64,000 nucleotides of DNA, taken from the NCBI GenBank assembly GCA_035493955.1, contig DATJHI010000004.1:1-64000 (forward strand), given 5' to 3'. Shown here in pieces: positions 1-8,095 of this stretch (the stretch's first letter is position 1; each line of letters starts with the position of its first letter). The translations under genes were made by a program, and so were the position numbers. A model generated the notes under the pieces. It did no database searches and was not told the DNA's origin. It saw only the letters and a program-made list of their open reading frames with translations. This DNA is from NCED01 sp035493955. Lineage in GTDB: Bacteria; Pseudomonadota; Alphaproteobacteria; Caulobacterales; Caulobacteraceae.

Positions 1-2
1 TG

Positions 3-251
3 AATTCTTCCGGCGAACGGCTGGTCGGCGGTGAGTTCAAGGCGTACGGCCGCTCCTATCCTTTCGGTCCCATTGAGTCGGGAGGCTCGGTCCGCATCGG
101 ATTCCGGGCGCCGACCGACCGAAGCGATCTATTCATGGTCGCACACCTGGCTTCTGGAAAAACCCTGCGGGGAATGGGCTTTGTGTATGTGCCATGGCTC
201 GATGACCACAGCTGGGTCGTCACGGCGAATGGCGTTGCCGAGCAACAATAG
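3..251 (+). CDS. 3' end of an unrecognised gene, cut by the window edge
   Basis: One frame is open from base 3 to a TAG at 249-251 and gives about 82 residues ending in NGVAEQQ; the start lies outside the window. The peptide (GEFKAYGRSYPFGP near the beginning, GFVYVPWLDDHSWVV near the end) has the mixed hydrophobic/charged composition of a folded beta-rich domain rather than of an off-frame GC artefact. I do not recognise the family. It runs in the same direction as the phage genes that follow, 64 bp upstream of the first, so it may be the last gene of an upstream phage module or a host gene flanking the prophage. Confidence 0.55.
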   Translation, partial: NSSGERLVGGEFKAYGRSYPFGPIESGGSVRIGFRAPTDRSDLFMVAHLASGKTLRGMGFVYVPWLDDHSWVVTANGVAEQQ

Positions 252-315
252 GGCGTCGTCGGACGGCGAATTAAGCCGAGTCGCCTTTCCAACACCGTAA
301 AGCGCGGACCTCTTC

Positions 316-684
316 GTGTGCATCACTAACGAACTCGAACGCTGCTGGCCCTGGCTGGCGGCGGCGGCGGCGCGTGGGCGTGAGCGGGGGCTGACCAAGG
401 TGGAACTGGGCGCGCTGCTGCTCGCTGGCCGGGCCATGCTGTGGCCGGGCGAGGACGGGGCGCTCGTCACCCAGTGCCTGATCACCCCGGAGGGACAGTT
501 CCTGCATTGCTGGCTGGGGGGCGGCTCGCTGCGAACGCTGCTGGCGCTTCGGCCTGGCGTCGAGGCCTGGGGTCGGGCCATGGGCTGCGAACAAGCATCG
601 ATCGACGGACGCAAGGGCTGGGACCGGATGTGCCGGCCCCTCGGCTATCGGCGCGTCGGAAACGAACTGAGGAAAACCCTATGA
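316..684 (+). CDS. Small prophage protein of unknown function
   Basis: 122 residues from a GTG start. The order of motifs (an N-terminal W-W-L helix, a LWPGEDGALVTQ segment, HCWLGGGSL, then a short basic C-terminus with a GRKGW segment) resembles small proteins found in the virion-assembly region of tailed phages just before tail/ejection genes, but I cannot name a characterised homologue. The stop codon overlaps the start of the next gene by 4 bp (ATGA), which indicates translational coupling. It opens the tight run of phage genes that leads to the lysis cassette. Confidence 0.6.
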   Translation: MCITNELERCWPWLAAAAARGRERGLTKVELGALLLAGRAMLWPGEDGALVTQCLITPEGQFLHCWLGGGSLRTLLALRPGVEAWGRAMGCEQASIDGRKGWDRMCRPLGYRRVGNELRKTL

Positions 685-1850
685 GCTCATCGAAGACGAC
701 GACCAACAACTCCACCACGACCACTACGCCGACCAACCCGCAGTGGGTCACCGATTCTTCGCAGGGGTTGACTAACCAGATCATGAACCTGCTGTCGCAG
801 TCGCCCAGCAGCTTCGTCGCCGGTCCCAGTCCGCTGCAGACTACGCAGTTCGACTTGGCCGGAGGCCTCGGCCAGCAAGGGGCTGGCTGGCTGACGCAGG
901 CGGCAAACCTGGCCAACGGCGCCGGCGGAGCCAATACGGCGCTCTATGGGGGCTACAATCCGGCGATGATGTCGGCCGCGACGATCGGCGGGCCTTCGCT
1001 GGCGTCCACGACGGACGCCCAGGCCCAGACTGCCTATGGCGGGATCGGCAATTATTTCAATCCGTTCCAGAGCCAGGTCGCCAACACCACGCTTCAGCAG
1101 CTCAACCAGGCCAACCAGATGGCCCTGAACGACGTGGGCTCCGGCGCGATCCTGGCCGGTCAATATGGCGGCTCGCGCCAGGGCGTGGCGCAGGGCCTGA
1201 CCAATAGCCAGTTCCAGCAGAATGCGGCGAACGCCCTGGCCAATCTCAACCTGCAGGGGTTCAACACGGCGCTGGGCGCTTCGAACAACGACGCCGAGCG
1301 CGCCCAGCAGGTCAGCCTTGCCAACGCCGCCGCGGCCAACGCCGCCTCGCAGTTCAACGCATCGTCGCAGAACAGCAACGCCTTGAACCAGGCGCAGATG
1401 ATCCAGCAGGCGGCGGCCAGCAACCAGGCTGCGAACAACAACGCCTGGCAGTACAACGCCGGCGTCTACAACGCCGGCAACCAGTTCAACGCCAGCCAGG
1501 CGGACAACGCGGCGAACCGCCAGCTACAGGGAGGCCAGATCCTGGGCGGGCTGGGCTCGACCGGGCTGAACTATCTGTCGAGTTCCGGCGGCACCCAGCA
1601 GGCTCTCAACCAGGCGCTGGCGAGCGCGCCGCTGAGCGTGCTTCAGCAACTTGCCGGAAGCTATGGCTCACTGCCGCTAAGCTTGTTTCACGGCAGCACG
1701 GCGACGACCAACGGCACTCAGAAGGAGACAAGCTCAGATCCGTTCCAGACCGCGGTGCGGATCGCCTCCGTCGCCGCCGCGCCGTTTACAGGCGGAGCAT
1801 CGCTGGCTGCGGCTGGGCTCAGCGACTTCAAGGGTCTGTTCCCCTCATAG
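681..1850 (+). CDS. Asn/Gln/Ala-rich phage structural or DNA-ejection-type protein
   Basis: 389 residues from an ATG that overlaps the previous stop. The N-terminus is a low-complexity Ser/Thr/Asn stretch (SSSKTTTNNSTTTTT). The middle, about residues 130-300, is a long Ala/Asn/Gln-rich segment with helical heptad character (NQANQMALND, AANAASQFNASS). The C-terminus is Ala/Gly-rich and hydrophobic (TGGASLAAAGL). This composition is typical of internal virion, tail-needle or DNA-ejection proteins of podovirus-like phages, but no specific family is identifiable. Its position immediately upstream of the lysis genes agrees with a late virion protein. A longer in-frame extension exists upstream, but it would bury the previous gene, so the coupled ATG is preferred. 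Confidence 0.6.
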   Translation: MSSSKTTTNNSTTTTTPTNPQWVTDSSQGLTNQIMNLLSQSPSSFVAGPSPLQTTQFDLAGGLGQQGAGWLTQAANLANGAGGANTALYGGYNPAMMSAATIGGPSLASTTDAQAQTAYGGIGNYFNPFQSQVANTTLQQLNQANQMALNDVGSGAILAGQYGGSRQGVAQGLTNSQFQQNAANALANLNLQGFNTALGASNNDAERAQQVSLANAAAANAASQFNASSQNSNALNQAQMIQQAAASNQAANNNAWQYNAGVYNAGNQFNASQADNAANRQLQGGQILGGLGSTGLNYLSSSGGTQQALNQALASAPLSVLQQLAGSYGSLPLSLFHGSTATTNGTQKETSSDPFQTAVRIASVAAAPFTGGASLAAAGLSDFKGLFPS

Positions 1851-1933
1851 GGCGGCGCTTGAGGCTATGCCGAGCTTGAGTTGAACGCGGATTCACTGAC
1901 CGCCAGCGACCCAGCGGACGCAGAGGAGAGATC

Positions 1934-2665
1934 ATGCGACCTACACCCCAGGCTGCGACGGATTTCGTCGCGGCGCACGAGGGCCTGCGCCTTGAGTCCT
2001 ACGCGGACCCGGGCGGGGCGTGGACCATCGGCTATGGCCACACCGGGACCGAGGTCCACGCCGGCCTGCGTATCACGGTCGAGCAGGCGCAGGCTTGGCT
2101 GGCCGAGGATCTGAAAACCGCGGCAGGGAGACTGGACGCGGTGGTCCGGTCCGAGGCGATCGACGCCCTCGACGATGCTCAGTATGCGGCGCTTTTGAGT
2201 TTCGTCTTCAATCTCGGCGCCGAGCGGGGTTGGGCGATCTGGAAGCGGCTCAACGGGGAGCGTCTTGATCTCGTGCCGGGCGAGATGATGCGCTTCGTCT
2301 ATGTCGGCCGCAAACGGGTGGCGGGGCTGGCGGCCCGGCGCGCGGCAGAGGTGGCGCTGTGGTCCTCCGGCGACGCGGAGAGGGCGAGCGCCCTGCCGTC
2401 TTCCTACACCCGGGCCGAGGCCACGCCTCCGGCGGTGCATCCAATAAAGCCGATGTTCCAGTCCCGCACCGCCATCACCGGCGCAGCGCAGCTGGTGGGC
2501 GGCGCATCGGCCGGGGCGCTGGCGGTACAGCAGACCGTGGCCCCTTATGCCGAACAGGTGGCGGTGCTGGGCAAGCTGACCGGCGGCCTCGCCATGTTCA
2601 TGGCCGCCTGCGGAGTGCTGCTGCTGGCCATCAAATGGCTGGAAGGGCGGGAGGCGAAGCGATGA
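1934..2665 (+). CDS. Phage endolysin (GH24 lysozyme) with C-terminal membrane segment
   Basis: 243 residues. Residues 1-150 form a T4-type lysozyme (glycoside hydrolase 24) that cleaves the MurNAc-GlcNAc bond of peptidoglycan. The catalytic triad is visible as E16, D25 and T31 in HEGLRLESYADPGGAWTIGY, with the same 9 and 6 residue spacing as T4 lysozyme E11/D20/T26. After a linker, residues about 170-235 contain an Ala/Gly-rich segment and a strong hydrophobic helix (AMFMAACGVLLLAIKWL) followed by a basic tail. That part resembles small phage holin-like proteins. A purine-rich ribosome site (GAGGAGAG) precedes the ATG. The stop overlaps the next gene (ATGA), the first of the spanin pair. The fused membrane segment is the unusual part. 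Confidence 0.88.
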   Translation: MRPTPQAATDFVAAHEGLRLESYADPGGAWTIGYGHTGTEVHAGLRITVEQAQAWLAEDLKTAAGRLDAVVRSEAIDALDDAQYAALLSFVFNLGAERGWAIWKRLNGERLDLVPGEMMRFVYVGRKRVAGLAARRAAEVALWSSGDAERASALPSSYTRAEATPPAVHPIKPMFQSRTAITGAAQLVGGASAGALAVQQTVAPYAEQVAVLGKLTGGLAMFMAACGVLLLAIKWLEGREAKR

Positions 2666-3048
2666 TCGCCTTGCTTCTGACCCGCTGGCGTCTGGTCGCT
2701 GCGGGCGCGGCGGTCCTGGCCGTCGTCGCCCTGCTCGTGGCCTTGCAACATGAACATGCGGCGCGCGCAGAGGCCGAACGCCGGCGCGCCCAGGCCGTCG
2801 CCCAGGCCGCCGCGGCCGCGGCCCAAGCGGCGCTCAACCAGACCGCGGGCGCCGCCGCCGTGCAGGCCGACGCCCGCGCCGTCACCGTCACCACCAAAGG
2901 CCAGGAAGCCGCCCATGCGATCCTTTCCACTTCGGGCGCGGACGCGCGCCTGCCTGACGCTGTTCGTGCTGCCTGGCTTGCTGGGATCGTGGGGGTGCGC
3001 CAGCCGACCGGCGTCGCTCCCGCCGTCCTTGACCATCCCGGTGGCTGA
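2662..3048 (+). CDS. Inner-membrane spanin-like (Rz-type) protein
   Basis: 128 residues. One N-terminal transmembrane helix (about residues 9-28, LVAAGAAVLAVVALLVAL) is followed by a long Ala/Glu/Arg/Gln helix predicted to lie in the periplasm as a coiled coil. This is the architecture of i-spanins (Rz), which with an outer-membrane lipoprotein fuse the two membranes at the end of phage lysis. It starts inside the endolysin stop (ATGA). The next gene begins within its coding sequence in another frame, which is the classical Rz/Rz1 embedded arrangement. Function is inferred from topology and gene order, since spanins have little sequence conservation. Confidence 0.72.
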   Translation: MIALLLTRWRLVAAGAAVLAVVALLVALQHEHAARAEAERRRAQAVAQAAAAAAQAALNQTAGAAAVQADARAVTVTTKGQEAAHAILSTSGADARLPDAVRAAWLAGIVGVRQPTGVAPAVLDHPGG

Positions 3049-3268
3049 GACCCTGCGCCAACCCTGCCCTCGCGCGGACGGGGCCGAGGCCGTGCGCACC
3101 GTCGGCGACCTCGCCGCCTTCTCGGTGCGCCAGGAGGCGGCGCTGTCGGCGTGCGAGGCGCGCCGCGCCGCCCTCGCCCAGACGATCGATGCACACAACG
3201 CGCTGGCGGCCCGCACGGCGACGCAAGCCCAGCCCCGCCGCTGGCGACTGTTCGGGAGGTCGCTGTGA
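2915..3268 (+). CDS. Outer-membrane spanin-like (Rz1-type) lipoprotein, start nested in the i-spanin gene
   Basis: 117 residues from an ATG at 2915, which lies 134 bp inside the preceding gene in the +1 frame. The N-terminus is a lipoprotein-like signal (basic RARTR, hydrophobic core, then LLGSWGC), followed by a Pro-rich segment (SRPASLPPSLTIP) as in Rz1 proteins. The cysteine would be C28. The lipobox is not canonical because position -3 is Ser rather than Leu, so lipidation is likely but not certain. The C-terminal part (residues 60-105) is helical. Together with the previous gene it forms a two-component spanin. The stop overlaps the GTG of the next gene. Confidence 0.66.
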   Translation: MRSFPLRARTRACLTLFVLPGLLGSWGCASRPASLPPSLTIPVAETLRQPCPRADGAEAVRTVGDLAAFSVRQEAALSACEARRAALAQTIDAHNALAARTATQAQPRRWRLFGRSL

Positions 3269-3525
3269 ACGAGTCCGTCTGGGTCGCCGTCTCCGCCCTG
3301 GCGCTGGCCGTCCTGGTGCAGTTCGGGTCGGGCCTGTTCCACCTCGGCCGTCACGCCCAGCGCCTCGCTGCGCTGGAAGAGAAGACCAAGGACATTGGCA
3401 CGCTGGCGGTGCTGAACGCGGCCCTGGCCGAGATGAAGCTGCAGATTACCGAGATCCGCCAGGACGTGAAAAACCTGCTCACGGGGCGGATACGGCCGGC
3501 GTCGCGGCGCGAGCCGGAAACCTGA
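3265..3525 (+). CDS. Small phage membrane protein with coiled coil
   Basis: 86 residues from a GTG that overlaps the previous stop (GTGA). One N-terminal transmembrane helix (about residues 4-26) is followed by a helical region (RLAALEEKTKDIGTL, LAEMKLQITEIRQDVKNLL) with heptad spacing and a basic tail. The layout resembles small phage-encoded membrane proteins of lysis modules (holin-like or antiholin-like proteins and DUF-type membrane proteins). It has only one clear membrane segment, so a holin role is possible but not shown. It completes the overlapping lysis operon. Confidence 0.6.
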   Translation: MNESVWVAVSALALAVLVQFGSGLFHLGRHAQRLAALEEKTKDIGTLAVLNAALAEMKLQITEIRQDVKNLLTGRIRPASRREPET

Positions 3526-3543
3526 ACCTTATCGGAGCAGGAC

Positions 3544-4095
3544 ATGCCTCAATCGCCCTGGACTATTCCGCCGCCGAACCAGCCGGACGCCCGGCAAGCC
3601 TTCTGGGATCGGATGGCGCAGCTTTTCAATCAGGCGGAACAATCAGATCAATCCAATCCGAACCGGGGCTTCGCGGATGCCAACCGGTCCGGTCCCCAGT
3701 TTCTCCAAGTCGGTCTTTCCTTGAAGCCTTCGGGCAATGGTCCGAGCCAGCCGCCTCCAGAATGGCGCTGGCCCGATGTTTTCAAAGCCTACGACGTCTA
3801 CAAAAATGGTTTTAATATTCCAGGCCACAACGACCTGGGCGACGCAGAACGCCACGCGCAGACGGCTAAGGCGTTGTCTGGTTTACTTGGACCGACTCTT
3901 ACCGAAGGCCTGGACGCCGCCCGCGAATATTGGGAGCGATTCAACGGTGAGCCGCGCGGGGAAATGATCATGGACCTGCACAACAATGCGGAGGGCGTCG
4001 ACGCCTATCGTAAGGGTCGGCCCATTGATACCAACGGATTACAGCGGACCGACGATTACGACCCACGCCGCTTTCCGAACTACCGTTACCGCTAG
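3544..4095 (+). CDS. DUF6973-like domain protein, prophage cargo or toxin candidate
   Basis: 183 residues. The N-terminal third is Pro/Gln/Asn-rich and probably disordered. Residues about 95-160 carry the pattern GHNDLGDAERHAQT ... MDLHNNAEG, which matches my recollection of the DUF6973 family signature (a D-A-x-R-H-A motif and an M-D-L-H-N-N motif; His and Asp are likely functional). The family occurs in prophages and at the C-terminal ends of polymorphic-toxin-like proteins; its activity is not established as far as I know. The gene lies 18 bp after the lysis operon and its base composition is visibly less GC-rich than the host genes. That fits morons carried at the end of a prophage. No obvious immunity partner is adjacent apart from the membrane-protein gene downstream. 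Confidence 0.6.
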   Translation: MPQSPWTIPPPNQPDARQAFWDRMAQLFNQAEQSDQSNPNRGFADANRSGPQFLQVGLSLKPSGNGPSQPPPEWRWPDVFKAYDVYKNGFNIPGHNDLGDAERHAQTAKALSGLLGPTLTEGLDAAREYWERFNGEPRGEMIMDLHNNAEGVDAYRKGRPIDTNGLQRTDDYDPRRFPNYRYR

Positions 4096-4168
4096 CCGCA
4101 CTAGGGGCTTGCCAAATCCGCCGGGCTTTATATTCTGGTTTTGTTCTGGTGATGGGTGATTGAAGGTG

Positions 4169-4952
4169 ATGGCTGATCACTTCAGCGAAGGAGGGGCGGA
4201 TTTTCCGAAAGCGGTTACGAATCCTGACCGTATTCGTGCTGGCGACGGGCGGCCTTCTGGTCGGTCTATTGACGGTCCTGCTTGCTCTCACTTGGTGGGA
4301 TCATGTCACGAATGACGGGTTGGCGACGGTGGTCAATCAATCTGGTTCGACCGTTGTCGAAGGCGTTCTGCATGCCGACAAGGACTACCGATTTGACGGA
4401 TTGAAATCGGGTGAACGGCGTCGATTCACTTTCCATCCCAGGGATGGCGATAGCTACCGGGTGGTGGGTCGATTGGCCTCAGGCCGCACGTTCGAAAGCC
4501 CCGGTCCCTACAGTTCCGGAGGTTATGGCTCGCGCTCCACGGACGGACCGGACCAGGAGAACGTGATCGTCATTGAGCCGATCTCGCTGCTGTCCACGGG
4601 TCCAGACGAGGCCCTTACGGCGCGACATGCCGATGCGCTTGGCGCCGCCGGCTATCAACCGGATCAACGCCTCGCCAACCCGTCCCGAAACCTGGAGGCC
4701 TTTACTCGTGTGGGGCCTTCGCTGAAGGCGGACCAAGCCTGGCGGGTGATGCTCGTCGAGCCGGGGGGAATAGCGTCTTCCGGCCCCGTCGTGTTCGAAG
4801 CAACCGGGGTCGAAGGCCTACATCTGGAGTGGCTTTCGGACCACCGATTGAAAATAGAAACGGATAAGGCCCATGTTTTGCGGGCGCGATCCGTCGTGGG
4901 TGGCTTTCGTAAGTCTATGTCTGTCGACGTAAACGTCGCCCATCACCGCTGA
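4169..4952 (+). CDS. Membrane-anchored protein of unknown function; start uncertain, possible indel
   Basis: The clear open frame runs from a GTG at 4236 to 4952 (238 residues): a transmembrane helix (GGLLVGLLTVLLALTWW) followed by an extracytoplasmic beta-rich domain of about 200 residues. No family is recognised. The GTG start removes the basic residues (RKRLRIL) that normally precede such a helix, although they are encoded just upstream in frame. There is no start codon further upstream in that frame, but an ATG at 4169 with a good ribosome site (GAAGGTG) reads MADHFSEGGADF in the neighbouring frame. It would join the main frame if one base near 4203-4206 were removed. I therefore list the extent from 4169. 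The 3' end overlaps the convergent pseudogene by 10 bp. Confidence 0.55.
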
Positions 4953-5448
4953 TTTTCAGCCAGCGTCTTCTGCATCATCACCACGTCGAGCCAGCGATCC
5001 ATCTTGAAGCCGACGTCGCGGAATACGCCGACAGGGGTGAAACCCAGCTTTCGGTGCAGGGCGATCGAGGCGGCGTTCTCGGAATCGCCGATCACGGCAT
5101 CTGGCGGTAGCCGACCGCCGCGCAGGTCTCGATCACCGCGGTCAGCAGGTCGCGCCCCACGCCTCGGCCCTGCGCCTCGGGCGCGACATAGACCGAATCT
5201 TCGACCGAAAATCTGGAGGCCGTCCGTGTGCGGAACGGGCCCGCGTAGGCGTAGCCCTGCGCCTGGCCAGCCGCGTCTTCGGCGACGAGCCAGGGAAGGC
5301 CGCGGCCCTGGACCTCGGCCATGCGCCCGGTCGTCTCCGCCCCGTCCGGCGGGACTTCCTCGAAGGTCCCCGTTCCGGTCAGCACATGATGGGCGTAAAT
5401 CTCCGTGATCGCAGCGAGATCGGCGTGTGTGGCGGGGCGGATGATCAT
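4943..5448 (-). pseudogene. GNAT acetyltransferase (phosphinothricin-acetyltransferase type), frameshifted
   Basis: The first part, from ATG at 5448, reads MIIRPATHADLAAITEIY ... VYVAPEAQGRGVGRDLL, a typical GNAT fold with the acetyl-CoA loop Q-G-x-G-x-G. It then hits TGA at 5092-5094 right after GYRQMP. The next frame continues the family without a gap: VIGDSENAASIALHRKLGF, then a hydrophobic C-terminus ending at 4943. Family members have one continuous frame here (RQM-x-AVIGDS-type segment), so a net loss of one base (or four) around 5093-5098 has broken the gene. The start codon overlaps the stop of oligopeptidase B (ATGA), so the two were cotranscribed. It is either a real pseudogene or a sequencing error. 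The intact enzyme would acetylate an amino group of a small molecule. Confidence 0.8.
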
Positions 5449-7544
5449 GCCGCCGGCGTCTTCTCCCAGCCCCGTTCGATCGCCCAGATGGCGAAGGCGT
5501 AGTCGAGGGCGATCTCCTCCAGGAAGTCGAAGCGGCCAGCGGCGCCGCCGTGGCCGGCCTCCATGTTCATCTTGAGCAGGATTGGCGCGTCGCCGGTGGT
5601 GGCGGCGCGCAGGCGCGCGACCCACTTGGCCGGCTCCCAATAGGTGACGCGGGCGTCGGAGAGGCCCCCCGTCGCCAGGACCGCCGGGTACGGTTTGGCC
5701 GTGACGTTGTCGTAGGGGCTGTAGCCGGCGATCAGGTCGTAGGCGGCGGGGTCGGTCAGGGGATCGCCCCACTCCGGCCATTCGGGCGGGGTCAGCGGTA
5801 GCGAGGCGTCGCTCATGGTGTTGAGCACGTCGACGAAGGGCACCCCGCCGATCACCCCGGCCCACAGGTCGGGGCGCAGGTTGGCCACCGCCCCCATCAG
5901 CATTCCCCCCGCCGAGCGGCCCTCGGCCACGATGCGACCCGCCCTGGCGTAGCCGGCCGCGATCAGCGCGTCGGCACAGGCGACGAAATCGGTGAAGCTG
6001 TTGGGCTTCTTGTCCTTGCGCCCGTCCAGGAACCAGCCCCAGCCCTTCTCGCTGCCGCCGCGGACGTGGGCGACGGCGTAGATCCAGCCGCGGTCGACCA
6101 GGCTCAGGGTGCGGATCGAGAAGGTCGGCTCCATCGCCATGCCATAGGCGCCGTAGCCGTAGAGCAGCATGGGCGCCGAACCGTCGAGGGGCGTGTCCTT
6201 GCGCATCAGCACGGTGATCGGCGCCTCGGCTCCGTCCGCCGCGGCGGCGTGCAGGCGGCGCGCCACATAGGCCGACGGGTCGTGGCCAGATGGAATGGTC
6301 TGGGTCTTGCGAAGGGCCCGCTCTCGCGTGACCATGTCATAGTCGAACCATTGCCGCGGCGTGGTCGGCGACTGGTAGACGAAGCGCATGCGGGTGGCGT
6401 CGTACTCGTGGCCTCCCTCCAGGCTGAGGTCGTAGGCCTCCTCGTCGAAGCCGATGACGTGTTCGACGAGGCTCCCCCGTTCGGACACGACAATGCGGTT
6501 CAGGGCGTCCACCCGCTCCAAGCGGGCGAGGTGGCCCTTGGTCGCCACAAGGCCGGTGATGAACCGGCCCGGCTGGTGCGGGACGAGATCCCGCCAGCCG
6601 GCGCGCCCCGGCGAGGCCGGGTCCGCCCATGCCAGCTTGTAGTCCACCGCGCCGTCGGCGTTGGTCAGGACCACGAAGCGGCCGTCCCACTCCTCCACCG
6701 AATAGCGCAACCCGACTTGGCGGGGCTCCACCACCCGGGGCGCGGCCGTGGGGTCGGCGGCCGGGATCAGCCGCGTTTCGCTGGTCTCGTGGTCGCCGGA
6801 CGAGATGGCGATGTAGCCGCGGGCGGCGGTGACGCCGACGTTGACGAACATCCCCTCGTCCTCCTCCTCATAGACCAGGACGTCCGAGCCCGCGCCGCCG
6901 CGGACGGGACGGCGGAAGACCTTGGCCGAGCGGCCGTTCTCGTCGCGCCAGACCCAGAACAGCCAGGCCGAATCCGGGCTGAAGGCGAACCCGCCGGTGG
7001 CGCTCTCGACCGGGTCGGCCAGGGTCTCGCCCGTGGCCAGGTCCTTGATGTGGATGCGGTAGTACTCCGAACCCTGATCGTCGGCGGCGTAGGCGAACAG
7101 GGCGTGGTCGGGGCTGTGCTCGGCGGCCGAGACCTGGAAGAAGGCGCGGCCCTTGGCCAGGGCGTCGACGTCCAGCAGCACCTGTTCGGGCCCGCCCTCC
7201 CGCGGCGCGCGGACGTAGATCGGATGCTGGCCGCCGGTCTCGAAGCGCAGGCCATAGGCGAAGGGGCCGTCGGGGTCGGGAACCGAGGCGTCGTCCTCCT
7301 TGATCCGCCCGCGCATCTCCGCGAACAGCGCCGCCTGCAACGGCTTGGTCGAGGCCAGCAGCGCCTCGGTATAGGCGTTCTCGGCCTCCAGATGGGCGCG
7401 GATGTCGGCGCGCAGCAGCGCCGGATCGCGCATCACCGCCTGCCAGTTGTCGTCCTTCATCCAGGCGTAGTCGTCGACCCGGACGCGCCCCAGTTGTTCG
7501 ATGCGGCGGGGATGCTTGGGGGCGACGGGAGGTAGGACGGGCAT
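5445..7544 (-). CDS. ptrB: Oligopeptidase B (S9A prolyl-oligopeptidase family)
   Basis: 699 residues from the ATG at 7544; an upstream ATG at 7586 would add an untypical basic leader (MPFRRRRSKG). It cleaves short peptides after Arg or Lys in the cytoplasm. The N-terminal half is a seven-bladed beta-propeller that excludes large substrates, and the C-terminal third is an alpha/beta-hydrolase domain. The catalytic triad is readable: S544 in EGRSAGG, D630 in GGLSDARVTYWEP and H665 in EAGHGGAAGRF. Length and motif order match OpdB. The stop overlaps the start of the GNAT pseudogene. No signal peptide is present. Confidence 0.93.
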   Translation of the reverse strand: MPVLPPVAPKHPRRIEQLGRVRVDDYAWMKDDNWQAVMRDPALLRADIRAHLEAENAYTEALLASTKPLQAALFAEMRGRIKEDDASVPDPDGPFAYGLRFETGGQHPIYVRAPREGGPEQVLLDVDALAKGRAFFQVSAAEHSPDHALFAYAADDQGSEYYRIHIKDLATGETLADPVESATGGFAFSPDSAWLFWVWRDENGRSAKVFRRPVRGGAGSDVLVYEEEDEGMFVNVGVTAARGYIAISSGDHETSETRLIPAADPTAAPRVVEPRQVGLRYSVEEWDGRFVVLTNADGAVDYKLAWADPASPGRAGWRDLVPHQPGRFITGLVATKGHLARLERVDALNRIVVSERGSLVEHVIGFDEEAYDLSLEGGHEYDATRMRFVYQSPTTPRQWFDYDMVTRERALRKTQTIPSGHDPSAYVARRLHAAAADGAEAPITVLMRKDTPLDGSAPMLLYGYGAYGMAMEPTFSIRTLSLVDRGWIYAVAHVRGGSEKGWGWFLDGRKDKKPNSFTDFVACADALIAAGYARAGRIVAEGRSAGGMLMGAVANLRPDLWAGVIGGVPFVDVLNTMSDASLPLTPPEWPEWGDPLTDPAAYDLIAGYSPYDNVTAKPYPAVLATGGLSDARVTYWEPAKWVARLRAATTGDAPILLKMNMEAGHGGAAGRFDFLEEIALDYAFAIWAIERGWEKTPAA

Positions 7545-7683
7545 GAGAATGGATATGCCCTTTGATCGGCGACGGCGGAAGGGCACAACATTTTGTCGCT
7601 AGCTGTGAATCCGCTTGGAACAAATACGGAACTGCAGGTAAGGTCAATGCACGCGACCAACTGGGCTAACAACCAGGGCCGAC

Positions 7684-8073
7684 ATGTCCGAATGCGCATC
7701 GCGGGAGCTTTGGATCATCGCACCGGGCGAGGACGAACCTTCGCCGTTGCGTATCAGCTTTCACACTCCCGAACTGGTCGAGGGGGAGGACTGGCTTCAT
7801 GCCGGCCTACTCTCGATCAAGTGTGCTCATTTCGAAAAAATCCTCCGCGTGCAGGGTGTCGACAGCATGGGCGCTCTCATGAATATGCCGTTCATGGCCC
7901 AAGCCTATCTCTCCTCCTGGCGGCGGCAGGGCTATCACCTCTACTGGTTCGAGCCGGGTGACTTTGACTCGCCGAGCTTTTGGGGGCCCCCGCCAACATC
8001 GGCGACCAACCCAAGAATCGCCAGCCCGTTCCTGCGGCTGATGAGGCGGCTAAAGCTGGCGCCCCCGCCTTGA
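7684..8073 (+). CDS. Conserved-looking hypothetical protein
   Basis: 129 residues with no signal peptide or membrane helix. The sequence is rich in aromatic residues (LWIIAPGEDEPSPL, YLSSWRRQGYHLYWFEPGD) and ends with a basic, Pro-containing tail. It resembles small cytosolic proteins often annotated as hypothetical in Caulobacterales; I cannot assign a function. It lies 22 bp upstream of the AAA ATPase on the same strand and they may be cotranscribed. The gene is divergent from oligopeptidase B across a 139-bp intergenic region that should hold promoters for both. Confidence 0.65.
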   Translation: MSECASRELWIIAPGEDEPSPLRISFHTPELVEGEDWLHAGLLSIKCAHFEKILRVQGVDSMGALMNMPFMAQAYLSSWRRQGYHLYWFEPGDFDSPSFWGPPPTSATNPRIASPFLRLMRRLKLAPPP

Positions 8074-8095
8074 GCGCATTATTCGTGCTACGCCC

